This document shows positions 8,128 through 15,786 of a stretch of 64,000 nt of DNA, piece after piece (the first letter of the stretch is position 1; every line of letters starts with the position of its first letter). The notes below the pieces were generated by a model. That model was given only the letters and a program-made list of their open reading frames with translations, did not search any database and was not told where the DNA came from. The DNA comes from Hydrogenophaga sp. (lineage in GTDB: Bacteria > Pseudomonadota > Gammaproteobacteria > Burkholderiales > Burkholderiaceae_C): positions 1 through 64,000 of the forward strand of contig NZ_JAUCZG010000016.1 in the NCBI RefSeq assembly GCF_030373225.1, read 5' to 3'. Made by a program: the position numbers and the translations under genes.

Positions 8128-9435
8128 ATGCTCGACCGCGTGGATGCCCCAACCGACCCGACCCTGCCCCGGCGCATCGCCCACCTCGACATGGACGCCT
8201 TTTTCGCGTCGGTGGAGTTGCTGCGCTACCCGCAACTCAAGGGCCTGCCGGTGGTGATTGGCGGCGGCCGGCGGCGCGAAGACGACCTGCTGCAGCGCCT
8301 GCGCGAGGCCTACCCGCAGCGCGAATGGCACACCGACAGCCTGGACCACATTCCGGTGGACTTCTTTCCACGCCTGGCGGGCTACACCGGTCGTGGCGTG
8401 GCCACCACCGCCACCTACGCAGCGCGCCAGTTCGGCGTGGGGTCGGCCATGGGCCTGATGAAGGCGGCCAGGCTGTGCCCGCAGGCCATCCTGCTGCCGG
8501 TGGATTTTGACGAAGTGCGCCGCATCTCGCGCCTGTTCAAGAACACCATCCGCGAGATCGCGCCGGTGGTGGAGGACCGCGGCATCGACGAGGTCTACAT
8601 CGACTTCACCGAGGTGCCTGGCGGCCAGCGCGAGGGGGGGCGGGTGCTCGCACGGCTGATCCAGAAAAGCATCTTCCAGGCCACCGGCCTGACCTGCTCC
8701 ATCGGCGTGGCGCCGAACAAGCTCATCGCCAAGATGGCCAGCGAGTTCAGGAAGCCCAACGGCATCAGCATCGTGCAACCGCAGGACCTGCAAACGCTGA
8801 TCTGGCCACTGCCCTGCCGCAAGATCAATGGCGTGGGCCCCAAGGCCGACGAGAAGCTGCAGGGTCACGGCATCCGCACCATCGGCGAGCTCGCGCAGCG
8901 CGAACGCGGCTGGCTGGTGGACACCTTCGGCAAGAGCCATGGCGCCTGGTTGCACGAGGTGGCCTGGGGCCGCGACGAGCGCCCGGTGCAGACCGAAAGC
9001 GAGCCGGTGAGCATGAGCCGGGAAACCACCTTCGAGCGCGACCTGCACGCCGTGCGCGACCGCGTGGAGCTCGGTGCCATCTTCACCCGGTTGTGCGAGC
9101 AGGTGGCCACCGACCTCGGCAACAAGGGGTACCTGGGCAAGACCATCGGCATCAAGCTGCGCTACGACAACTTCCAGAGCGTCACGCGCGACATGACGCT
9201 GGACAGCTTCACCGCCGACCCCGCCACCATCCGCCGCCAGGCCGGCCTGTGCCTCAAGCGGGTGGACCTCACCCGGCGCATCCGCCTGCTCGGCGTGCGG
9301 GTGGGCAAACTCGTCAAGCTCGGGACAGACGGCACCGCGGTGCAGGTCTACAGTGAGTCGCCATTGCCATCCCCACCACGAGAGCCGAACCACCATGACC
9401 GCAACGACCTGCTTTTCCCTGAGCTTGACGGATGA
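8128..9435 (+). CDS. dinB: DNA polymerase IV (Y-family translesion polymerase)
   Basis: Error-prone polymerase that bypasses lesions and is normally induced by DNA damage. The 435-residue product shows the catalytic AHLDMDAFFASVE block (Asp21, Asp23), GIDEVYID with Asp154-Glu155 and the helix-hairpin-helix KINGVGPKADEKL. Compared with E. coli DinB it carries about 35 extra residues (about 51-86) between VVIGGGRR and RGVATTATY, inside the fingers region. The tail DLLFPELDG lacks a convincing QLxLF clamp-binding motif, although LLFPEL is a weak candidate. The ATG at 8128 is the best start. The last 41 bases overlap the next gene. No LexA box was recognised upstream. Confidence 0.93.
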   Translation: MLDRVDAPTDPTLPRRIAHLDMDAFFASVELLRYPQLKGLPVVIGGGRRREDDLLQRLREAYPQREWHTDSLDHIPVDFFPRLAGYTGRGVATTATYAARQFGVGSAMGLMKAARLCPQAILLPVDFDEVRRISRLFKNTIREIAPVVEDRGIDEVYIDFTEVPGGQREGGRVLARLIQKSIFQATGLTCSIGVAPNKLIAKMASEFRKPNGISIVQPQDLQTLIWPLPCRKINGVGPKADEKLQGHGIRTIGELAQRERGWLVDTFGKSHGAWLHEVAWGRDERPVQTESEPVSMSRETTFERDLHAVRDRVELGAIFTRLCEQVATDLGNKGYLGKTIGIKLRYDNFQSVTRDMTLDSFTADPATIRRQAGLCLKRVDLTRRIRLLGVRVGKLVKLGTDGTAVQVYSESPLPSPPREPNHHDRNDLLFPELDG

Positions 9436-10237
9436 CGTCGCCCACCTGGTGATGAACCGGCCCGCCGAGTTCAACACCATGCACCCCACCTTCTGGCGCG
9501 AGCTCGACGAGGTGCTGACCACCCTCCACACCGAAGGCACGGCGCGCGCGCTGGTCATCAGCAGCACCGGCAAACACTTCAGCGCCGGCATGTCGCTCGA
9601 CACCTTCTCGGGTGCCATCAGCATGGACGACCAGAGCCCGGAGGGCCGGGCCGCCATCTTCGACCTGCTCACCGACATGCAGGCCACGTTCACCAAACTG
9701 GAGAACCTGCGCATGCCGGTGATCTGTGCCATCCAGGGCGGCTGCATCGGCGGCGCGGTCGACATGGTCACGGCCGCCTGCATCCGGTACGCATCGGCCG
9801 ACGCCTTTTTCTGCATCCAGGAAATCAACATCGGCATGGTGGCCGACGTGGGCACGCTGCAGCGCCTGCCCAAGCTGGTGCCGCTGGCGGTGGTCAAGGA
9901 GCTGGCCTACACCGGCCGCCGCCTGCCGGCCGCCAAGGCACTGACCCACGGCCTGGTCAACGAGGTGTTCGACACCCACGAAGCCACGGTGGCCGCCGCC
10001 TTGCAGTGCGCCCGGGAAATCGCCTCCAAACCGCCGGTGGCCATCTGGGGCACCAAACAGGCGGTGAACTACGCCCGCGACCACTCGGTGGAAGACAGCC
10101 TGCGCCAGATGGGCTGGCTGCAGGGCGCGGTGTGGAGCAACGCGCACGTGCGCGAAGCGATCACGGCCATGAAGGAAAAGCGCGCCGGCGACTTCACGCC
10201 GCTGTCGGCCCTGCAGTCGTTCAAGGCGCTGGGCTGA
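9395..10237 (+). CDS. Enoyl-CoA hydratase/isomerase family, delta3,5-delta2,4-dienoyl-CoA isomerase-like
   Basis: A 280-residue crotonase-fold enzyme. The oxyanion-hole segments KHFSAG (60-65) and IQGGCIGGA are present. The catalytic positions read EINIGMVADVGTLQRLP, with Glu143 and Asp151 eight residues apart. This is the acidic pair known from dienoyl-CoA isomerase (ECH1) and not the pair of classical enoyl-CoA hydratase. It would shift double bonds during beta-oxidation of unsaturated acyl-CoAs. The ATG at 9395 lies inside the end of dinB (41-base overlap), so translation may be coupled. Annotation pipelines may label it simply enoyl-CoA hydratase. Confidence 0.85.
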   Translation: MTATTCFSLSLTDDVAHLVMNRPAEFNTMHPTFWRELDEVLTTLHTEGTARALVISSTGKHFSAGMSLDTFSGAISMDDQSPEGRAAIFDLLTDMQATFTKLENLRMPVICAIQGGCIGGAVDMVTAACIRYASADAFFCIQEINIGMVADVGTLQRLPKLVPLAVVKELAYTGRRLPAAKALTHGLVNEVFDTHEATVAAALQCAREIASKPPVAIWGTKQAVNYARDHSVEDSLRQMGWLQGAVWSNAHVREAITAMKEKRAGDFTPLSALQSFKALG

Positions 10238-10266
10238 GCACCCACACCGTCGGGCCCGGGCTTCCC

Positions 10267-11328
10267 ATGAAAACCTTCCACAACCCCCACCACGCTGCCC
10301 ACGCCGGCCAGCAGGAAATGTTTCGCGGCCGCATGGTGCCCTGCCACGAAGTGCCTGCGCGGCTGGACTTCGTGCTGGCCGAACTGCGGCGCCGCCCGCT
10401 CGGTGCGCTGCAACCCCCCGAGGTGGACGACGCGCTGCTGGACGCCGCCATCGGACGCGTGCACAGCGCGCGCTATCTGGATTTCCTGCGGGGTGCCTGG
10501 GACGAGTGGGTGGCGATGGATCCGGACAACGCGCAGCGCGACGCCCTGCCCTCGGTCTGGCCGCTGCCCAACCGCCATGGCTTTCGCAACGACGTGCTGC
10601 CCGCCAACTTCGCAGCGCGCCTGGGCCTGTTCAGCTTCGATTCGGGTTCACCGCTGACAGCGGGCACCTGGGCGGCGGCGCGCGGCGGCGCCGCCTGCGC
10701 ACTGGCGGCGGCGAACGATGTGGCAGCGGGTGCACGCTCGGCGTTTGCGCTCTCGCGTCCGCCCGGCCATCACGCGGGGGGCGATTTCTTCGGTGGTTAC
10801 TGTTTACTGAACAACGCCGCCATCGCGGCGCAGGCGCTGCGCGATGCCGGCCACCACCGGGTGGCGGTGCTGGACGTGGACTACCACCACGGCAACGGCA
10901 CCCAGACCCTCTTCTACGAACGGGCCGATGTGCTCACGGTGTCGATCCACGGCGACCCGGCCAGCGAGTACCCGTTTTTTCTCGGCCATGCGGACGAGCG
11001 CGGCGCGGGTGCGGGCGAAGGTTTCAACCTCAACCTGCCGCTGCCACGCGGCACCGGGTTTGACCTCTGGATCCAGGCGCTGGCCACCGGCGTGCAGGCG
11101 GTGCAGCGCTTCGGGGCCACGGCGCTGGTCGTGCCCATGGGGCTCGACACCTTCGAGGGTGACCCGATCTCGGGCTTCACCCTGAAAAGCGCCGATTACC
11201 TCGCCGTGGGCCGGGCGCTGGCGGGCGCCGGCCTGCCCACGGTGTTCACCTTTGAAGGTGGCTACGCGGTGGACGCCGTGGGCACGAACGCGGTCAACCT
11301 GCTGGAGGGCTTCCAGCAGGCCGCCTGA
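10267..11328 (+). CDS. Histone deacetylase family / acetylpolyamine amidohydrolase-like protein
   Basis: A 353-residue zinc hydrolase of the arginase/deacetylase fold. The tandem active-site histidines sit in RPPGHHAGG (His168-His169). The metal site begins with DVDYHHGNGTQ (Asp205, His207 as likely ligands) and continues with the later Asp in PMGLDTFEGDP. Bacterial members deacetylate polyamines or other small acetylated amines; the substrate here is not determinable. It follows the isomerase gene by 29 bases on the same strand. The ATG at 10267 gives MKTFHNPHHAAH, matching the usual start of the family. Confidence 0.88.
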   Translation: MKTFHNPHHAAHAGQQEMFRGRMVPCHEVPARLDFVLAELRRRPLGALQPPEVDDALLDAAIGRVHSARYLDFLRGAWDEWVAMDPDNAQRDALPSVWPLPNRHGFRNDVLPANFAARLGLFSFDSGSPLTAGTWAAARGGAACALAAANDVAAGARSAFALSRPPGHHAGGDFFGGYCLLNNAAIAAQALRDAGHHRVAVLDVDYHHGNGTQTLFYERADVLTVSIHGDPASEYPFFLGHADERGAGAGEGFNLNLPLPRGTGFDLWIQALATGVQAVQRFGATALVVPMGLDTFEGDPISGFTLKSADYLAVGRALAGAGLPTVFTFEGGYAVDAVGTNAVNLLEGFQQAA

Positions 11329-11340
11329 GCTGGCGCCGAC

Positions 11341-11366
11341 CCTTCGACGGGCTCAGGGCGATCGGC
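11341..11366. repeat. Single copy of a dispersed CTTCGACGGGCTCAGGG-type palindromic repeat
   Basis: CCCTTCGACGGGCTCAGGGCG resembles the intergenic element also present as an inverted pair at 58108-58182. It fills the gap between the convergent deacetylase and ferritin-like genes, a typical site for such elements. Confidence 0.5.
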
Positions 11367-11966
11367 TCAGGCGCCGAACGAGAGGGCGCCGGGTGGCAGT
11401 GGGCGGCCCAGGGCGCTGGTGAGCACGGTGTAGTGCATGGTCTCGTCGGCCGCCAGGCGCGCGGCCACCTTGGCCAGCTCGCGGTCGCCCAGGGCCGGGA
11501 TCACGCTCAGGTAGGCGTTGGTGGCGCCCAGTTCCAGGCGGGCTGCGAGGTCCAGCACATCGGCCTGGCTCTTGAGCGAGGCGGCGTTGAGCGACCGGGC
11601 GTAGTCCTCCAGCTTCATCTCGGCCACCGGCTTGCCACCGAGCTTCTGGATGGTGGCGATCAGCGCGTCGCGGTGGGTCTTGTGGTGGCCCTGGAACTGC
11701 ACCGCCACGTCGAGCACCGGCTTTTGCAGCAGGCCGCTGCCGGCACCGAGCTGGTATGCGTTGATGGCTTCGTGCTCCAGGCCGAGCGCCACGTTGAGAA
11801 TGCCCACGTCCTTCGACATGTCCGTCTTCTGTGCGTGGGCAGCAGCCATCGCGTCGTTGCCGGCCAGCAGGGCCACGGCAGCGGCGGAGAGCACGCCGCC
11901 GCTGCGCATGAAGCCACGGCGCGAGGCGGGGGAAATCAGGGTGTCGGGGGTTGGGATGTTGTTCAT
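11367..11966 (-). CDS. Tat-exported ferritin-like domain protein
   Basis: A 199-residue protein with a twin-arginine signal peptide (SRRGFMRSGG at 15-24, then a hydrophobic stretch and AMA-AA near residue 41). This implies export of an already folded, probably metal-loaded protein. The mature part is a four-helix ferritin-like (Ferritin_2-type) bundle with Glu/His motifs such as EHEAINAY, QGHHKTHRD, ELGATNAYL and DETMHY. The metal and the activity are unknown. It faces the DUF3034-globin-cupredoxin-ECF sigma operon across a 246-base region holding two opposed copies of one promoter-like motif. I therefore infer that it belongs to the same regulon. Confidence 0.8.
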   Translation of the reverse strand: MNNIPTPDTLISPASRRGFMRSGGVLSAAAVALLAGNDAMAAAHAQKTDMSKDVGILNVALGLEHEAINAYQLGAGSGLLQKPVLDVAVQFQGHHKTHRDALIATIQKLGGKPVAEMKLEDYARSLNAASLKSQADVLDLAARLELGATNAYLSVIPALGDRELAKVAARLAADETMHYTVLTSALGRPLPPGALSFGA

Positions 11967-11996
11967 GGAAAGTCCTGGGTTGGTGGGGGGGGTGAG

Positions 11997-12030
11997 CGGT
12001 GGTCACCGGGCACAGGCCCTGTGACCACCG
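11997..12030 (-). promoter_or_regulatory. 10-bp inverted repeat in the probable leader of the ferritin-like gene
   Basis: CGGTGGTCAC at 11997-12006 pairs perfectly with GTGACCACCG at 12021-12030 across a 14-base loop. It lies 31-64 bases upstream of the ferritin-like ATG on the minus strand, inside the predicted transcript leader. It could be an operator or an RNA hairpin. Confidence 0.45.
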
Positions 12031-12036
12031 TCACGT

Positions 12037-12069
12037 TGAATACGCAGCCCGGGCCGCCAGTGGATTCAA
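12037..12069 (+). promoter_or_regulatory. Promoter-like motif, rightward copy (probable ECF sigma target)
   Basis: TGAATACGCAG (12037-12047), a 14-base spacer, then GGATTCAA (12062-12069). An identical pair of blocks with a 13-base spacer occurs in reverse at 12141-12110. The dyad spacing suits -35 and -10 elements of an ECF sigma factor, and the gene for one is in the operon that would be driven. It starts 176 bases upstream of the DUF3034 ATG. Inference from symmetry; no known consensus was matched. Confidence 0.5.
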
Positions 12070-12109
12070 AAAGCCCGTTGATCGCACTCGACCTCTGCCG
12101 CGAACCCGG

Positions 12110-12141
12110 TTGAATCCGGTCGGGGCCGCGCTGCGTATTCA
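12110..12141 (-). promoter_or_regulatory. Promoter-like motif, leftward copy (probable ECF sigma target)
   Basis: On the minus strand this reads TGAATACGCAG (12141-12131), 13 bases, GGATTCAA (12117-12110). It starts 175 bases upstream of the ferritin-like ATG, almost exactly mirroring the rightward copy. If both are promoters, each transcript runs through the other promoter. Confidence 0.5.
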
Positions 12142-12212
12142 GTGGGTCAGGCAACCAGGTCTGCCATGCACCGTGACCGGTGCACCCCTCAACCGCCCAC
12201 CCACCCTTCACC

Positions 12213-13160
12213 ATGGACCACCCGAAAACGAACACCGCCGCGCAGGCACCCTGCTGGCTGCCCCTGGCCGCCGCCATCGCACTGTTGTGTGCCACGCCCG
12301 CTCACGCCGACACCGGCAAGCTGCTGCTCACCGGCGGCGTGAGCAGCGTGGAAGGCGCCGCCGGCGGCGGCCTTTCACCCTGGGCCGTGATCGGCAGCCA
12401 GGCCACCAGGGGCGAGGTGGGCGTCTCGGCCCACGCCAGCCGCGTCAGAACACGTGACCACGGTCTCGACACCCATGGTGTGGCCGTGGGCTTCCACGAC
12501 CGACTGGAGCTCTCGCTGGGCCGGCAGGATTTCAACACCGGCGTCACCGGCACGGGCCTCGGCCTGCCAGGCCTGCACCTGAAGCAGGACATCCTGGGCG
12601 CCAAGCTGCGCCTGGCAGGAGACGCCGTGCTGGACAGCGACACGCTGATGCCGCAGATCGCCGTGGGCGTGCAGTTCAAGCACCTGCAGTCGTCCGGACT
12701 CGACAGCACGCTGGGCGCTCTGGGTGCCAGCCGCGACGGGGTCGACGTGTATGTGAGCGCCACCAAACTGTTTCTCGCGCAAGGTGTGCTGGTCAATGGC
12801 ACGCTGCGCGCCACCAAGGCCAACCAGGGCGGGCTGCTGGGCTTCGGCGCCACGCTGGGGGGCGCCGACAACGGCGTCGAACTGCAGCCCGAGATCTCGG
12901 TGGCCTGGCTGATCAACCGCCAGCTGGCCGTGGGTGTCGAGTTCCGCGCCATGCCCGACAAGCTGCGGCGCGCCGGTCAGGCCGCCGGCCTGGGCGATGG
13001 TCTGCGCGCCGACGACTGGAAAGACATCTTCATCGCGTACGCGCCCAACCAGAACGTCTCGCTCACCGCCGCCTACGTGGACCTGGGCCGCATCGTGCCG
13101 GCCACCACCGGCGGGCGCAAACAGACCGGCGTGTACCTCTCGGCCCAGATCGCTTTCTGA
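12213..13160 (+). CDS. DUF3034 family predicted outer-membrane beta-barrel protein
   Basis: A 315-residue protein with a signal peptide (hydrophobic residues 15-28, likely cleavage after AHA, before DTGKLLLTGG). The mature chain alternates polar and hydrophobic residues, is glycine-rich and ends in AQIAF with a terminal phenylalanine. Both features are typical of an outer-membrane barrel recognised by the Bam complex. Blocks such as GLPGLHLKQD and GAKLRLAGD are recognisably DUF3034. The function is unknown. An alternative ATG at 12180 would add 11 residues. It is the first gene of an operon with the truncated globin, the cupredoxin and the ECF sigma/anti-sigma pair. Confidence 0.75.
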   Translation: MDHPKTNTAAQAPCWLPLAAAIALLCATPAHADTGKLLLTGGVSSVEGAAGGGLSPWAVIGSQATRGEVGVSAHASRVRTRDHGLDTHGVAVGFHDRLELSLGRQDFNTGVTGTGLGLPGLHLKQDILGAKLRLAGDAVLDSDTLMPQIAVGVQFKHLQSSGLDSTLGALGASRDGVDVYVSATKLFLAQGVLVNGTLRATKANQGGLLGFGATLGGADNGVELQPEISVAWLINRQLAVGVEFRAMPDKLRRAGQAAGLGDGLRADDWKDIFIAYAPNQNVSLTAAYVDLGRIVPATTGGRKQTGVYLSAQIAF

Positions 13161-13183
13161 ACTTCTCTCTTTCGATCCTTCAC

Positions 13184-13660
13184 ATGAAACACCTCATCAC
13201 ATCCACCGCCCTCACCCTGCTGGCCCTGGCCAGCGGCGCCACGCTCGCGCAGTCCATGCGCCCCGCCCCGTCCGACGCCAGCGCCTACCCGGTGGCACCG
13301 GCCGCCGGTCTCTACCGGGCCTTCGGCGAGGAGGCCGGCATCCGCAGCCTCATGGACGACTTCGTCCTGCGTCTGAAGGCCGACCCGCGCGTCGGCGAGC
13401 AGTTTCAGGACACCAACCTGACCAACCTGGCGAAGTCCCTGAGCGACCAGCTCTGCCAGCTCTCGGGCGGCCCCTGCGTCTACCGGGGCCCCGACATGAA
13501 AACCGCGCACGCCGACCGGGACACCACGCGCGCGCAGTTCAACGCGCTGGTGGAGGTGCTGCAGCTGAGCATGGAGGCGCGCGGCATTCCGTTCACGCGG
13601 CAGAACCAGATGCTCGCGCTGCTGGCCCCGATGCACCGCGATGTGATCACCGTTCGCTGA
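13184..13660 (+). CDS. Exported group 1-type truncated haemoglobin
   Basis: A 158-residue truncated globin. Residues 1-23 form a Sec signal peptide (ALASGATLAQ), so the haem protein would act in the periplasm, which is unusual because most bacterial truncated globins are cytoplasmic. The globin part starts near LYRAFGEEAGI. It contains the B/E-helix signature MDDFVLRLKADPRV and the conserved GGPCVYRGPDMKTAH block, in which His109 is the likely proximal haem ligand. Cys91 and Cys98 could form a disulfide. Family members bind O2 or NO; no assay can be inferred. Twenty-three bases separate it from DUF3034 and 19 from the cupredoxin gene. Confidence 0.82.
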   Translation: MKHLITSTALTLLALASGATLAQSMRPAPSDASAYPVAPAAGLYRAFGEEAGIRSLMDDFVLRLKADPRVGEQFQDTNLTNLAKSLSDQLCQLSGGPCVYRGPDMKTAHADRDTTRAQFNALVEVLQLSMEARGIPFTRQNQMLALLAPMHRDVITVR

Positions 13661-13679
13661 AGCCCCGCCAGGACCGACC

Positions 13680-14339
13680 ATGAAACATCCGCACCTCGCC
13701 GCCGGGCTGATCGCCGCCGCCACCCTGTTGTCCACCGCCGCACAGGCCGCCACCGTGCAGGTGACCGTGCTCGGGCGCGACGGCCAACCGCTGCCCGATG
13801 CGGTGGTGGTCATCGAATCCGCATCGGGCATCAAGCCGGCCGCACCGGCACCGGTCTCGGCCGTGATCCACCAGCAGAAGATGCAGTTCGTGCCCGCCAC
13901 CAGCGTGCTGCCGCTGGGCTCGAAGGTGACCTTCACCAACCTCGACCGCTGGGAACACCATGTGCGTGGCAGGCCTGCCGGCCTGGCGTCGCTCAACCCC
14001 GGCGCCCAGCCAGGGTTCGAGCTGCGGCTCGATGGCCGGGTCGACGGCAGGGAGGTGGCGGGCGCAGAGGTGATCCTGGGCCAGGCCGGCGCGGTGCAAC
14101 TGGGTTGCCACCTGCATGGCTCGATGCGCGGCTTCATTTTTGTGGCCGACTCGCCCTGGACCGTGAAGACGGATGCGAGCGGTGTGGCCACGCTGCAGGG
14201 TGTGCCCGAAGGTGCGGCCAGGGTGCGTGTGGTGCACGCCGATCAGATCCTGGATGCGCCGCCGCTGGCCGTCAACATCACGCCGGTCACGGCGCTGAGC
14301 GTGCCCACGCAGGTCCAGCCCCGCCGGCGCCGCCCATGA
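13680..14339 (+). CDS. Periplasmic amicyanin-like cupredoxin domain protein
   Basis: A 219-residue exported protein (signal peptide 1-23, cleavage near AQA-ATVQV). It combines a carboxypeptidase-regulatory-like start (VTVLGRDGQPLPDAVVVIE) with a type-1 copper domain. Candidate copper ligands are His93 or His94 in WEHHV and Cys143, His146 and Met149 in GCHLHGSM. The C-x2-H-x2-M spacing followed by RG is exactly that of amicyanin (CTPHPFMRG). Similar proteins are annotated as methylamine utilisation proteins, but no methylamine dehydrogenase is nearby. It probably carries electrons in the periplasm with the truncated globin. Its stop overlaps an in-frame ATG for the sigma gene. Confidence 0.8.
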   Translation: MKHPHLAAGLIAAATLLSTAAQAATVQVTVLGRDGQPLPDAVVVIESASGIKPAAPAPVSAVIHQQKMQFVPATSVLPLGSKVTFTNLDRWEHHVRGRPAGLASLNPGAQPGFELRLDGRVDGREVAGAEVILGQAGAVQLGCHLHGSMRGFIFVADSPWTVKTDASGVATLQGVPEGAARVRVVHADQILDAPPLAVNITPVTALSVPTQVQPRRRRP

Positions 14340-14407
14340 AGCTCACCTCGGTGTTCTCGCAAGCCCCGGCGCCGGCATGGGGCCAGCCGGTGCCGCACAA
14401 TGCCCGC

Positions 14408-14980
14408 ATGAGCGCACAACCCGACGACCTGCTGATCGAACTCATCGACCGTGTGGCCCGGCGCGACGAAGCCGCCCTCAAGGCCTTGTACGACCTGACC
14501 TCGTCCAAGCTGTATGGCCTGTCGATGCGCGTGGTGGGAAAAAGCGAATGGGCCGAAGACGCGCTGCAGGAAACCTTTCTGCAGATCTGGCGCAGCGCGG
14601 GCGACTACCGCGCAACGCTGAGCCCACCCATGGCCTGGCTCGGGCTGATCGTGCGCAGCCGATCGCTCGACGGCTTGCGCCGGCGCAGCGCGGAGCGCAG
14701 CCACCTCACCGACGACATCGACGACGCGATGGCAGACACGATGGAGGGCGATTCGCCCAACCCGATGGACACCACGCTGGCCAGCCAGCAAGCCTGGGCC
14801 CTGCACCAGTGCCTGGGCCAACTGGAGAACCGCCAGCGGGAGGTGGTGAGCCTGGCCTACCTGCGCGACCTCAGCCACAGCGAACTGGCCGAGCAGCTGA
14901 GCCTGCCGCTGGGCACCGTGAAAACCTGGATCCGGCGCGGGCTCGATCAATTGCGCACCTGCATGGCGCGCTTTGCGTGA
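14408..14980 (+). CDS. ECF (sigma-70 group IV) sigma factor
   Basis: A 190-residue extracytoplasmic-function sigma factor. Region 2 (about 20-85) contains AEDALQETFLQIWRSAGDYR, and region 4 (about 130-185) contains LENRQREVVSLAYLRDLSHSELAEQL with the helix-turn-helix GTVKTWIRRGLDQLR. No zinc-binding anti-sigma motif or SnoaL extension is fused. The start at 14408 (MSAQPDD) matches the family. An in-frame ATG at 14336 overlaps the stop of the cupredoxin gene (ATGA) and would add 24 residues by translational coupling. The anti-sigma gene follows after ten bases. It most likely directs its own operon and the ferritin-like gene from the paired motifs at 12037-12141. Confidence 0.9.
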   Translation: MSAQPDDLLIELIDRVARRDEAALKALYDLTSSKLYGLSMRVVGKSEWAEDALQETFLQIWRSAGDYRATLSPPMAWLGLIVRSRSLDGLRRRSAERSHLTDDIDDAMADTMEGDSPNPMDTTLASQQAWALHQCLGQLENRQREVVSLAYLRDLSHSELAEQLSLPLGTVKTWIRRGLDQLRTCMARFA

Positions 14981-14990
14981 GGGCAACGTC

Positions 14991-15770
14991 ATGAACCTGA
15001 TCCAGCACCCCGAACTCCTCGACCGTCTCGCTGCTGCCCACGCGCTGGGCACCCTGCGCGGTGGTGCACGCCGCCGCTTCGAAGCCATGGCCCGCGAGCA
15101 GGCCCCGGTGCGCGCCGCCGCCCTGGTGTGGCAAAGCCGTGTGGCCAGCCTGAACGAACTGCAGTCGGCGCAACCGCCCGCACCCGCCGTGTGGACGCGC
15201 ATCGAAAACCTGGTGCAGGGCGACAGCCAGCGGCAGGCGATGGCCGCCGCGCGCGCCGACGCCGCCCAGCGGCCCGCCAGTGGCTGGCTGCGCAGCCTGG
15301 CGCTGTGGCGCGGCGCCACCGCCGCCGGCGCGCTGGCCACCGTGTTCGCCCTGGTCACCGTGGCGGGTCTGCGCGACAACCTGGGCGCGCAGATCGACGA
15401 CCTGCAGGCCCGACTGGAAGCCGCCCCGGTGATCGAGTACGTGGCGGTGCTCAACGACGACCAGGCCAACGCCTCCATGCTGGTCACCTTCAACCCGAAA
15501 AACGGTCAGCTCACCCTGCAGCGCGTGGGTGGGTTCCAGGAAGCCAGCGACAAGTCGCTGCAGCTGTGGGCGCTGCCGCCGTCGGGCGGTCCACGCTCGC
15601 TGGGCGTGCTGGGCCAGGACCGCCTGCTGCAACTCGCCGCAGGCGTTGCCGACGTGCGCGAAGTGCCGACACTGGCCATCAGCCTGGAACCCAGGGGCGG
15701 TGTGCCGAGCGAACGCGGCCCGACCGGGCCGGTGCTGTTCAAGGGCGCGCTGATCCAGAAAATGCTCTGA
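14991..15770 (+). CDS. RskA-type transmembrane anti-sigma factor
   Basis: A 259-residue single-pass membrane protein. The cytoplasmic N-terminus (1-105) is helical and begins with ELLDRLAAAHALGTLRGGARRRFE, typical of anti-sigma domains. It has no H-x3-C-x2-C zinc motif. One transmembrane helix lies at about 107-127, followed by a periplasmic RskA-C domain containing LQLWALP, RSLGVLG and LAISLEPRGGVPS. It is expected to hold the neighbouring ECF sigma factor inactive until an envelope signal arrives. The C-terminal domain is paralogous to the orphan protein at 6821-7333. It starts ten bases after the sigma gene. The periplasmic redox and haem proteins of this operon suggest that the signal is oxidative or nitrosative, which is inference. 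Confidence 0.85.
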   Translation: MNLIQHPELLDRLAAAHALGTLRGGARRRFEAMAREQAPVRAAALVWQSRVASLNELQSAQPPAPAVWTRIENLVQGDSQRQAMAAARADAAQRPASGWLRSLALWRGATAAGALATVFALVTVAGLRDNLGAQIDDLQARLEAAPVIEYVAVLNDDQANASMLVTFNPKNGQLTLQRVGGFQEASDKSLQLWALPPSGGPRSLGVLGQDRLLQLAAGVADVREVPTLAISLEPRGGVPSERGPTGPVLFKGALIQKML

Positions 15771-15786
15771 ACCGCGCCGGCCGCGC

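Noticed and set aside
8064-9897. Minus-strand 686-codon frame through dinB
   Set aside because: Shadow of dinB and of the isomerase gene on the other strand; no family-like segments.
13680-14339. Methylamine utilisation locus
   Set aside because: The cupredoxin has amicyanin-like copper spacing, but no methylamine dehydrogenase or maturation genes are present.
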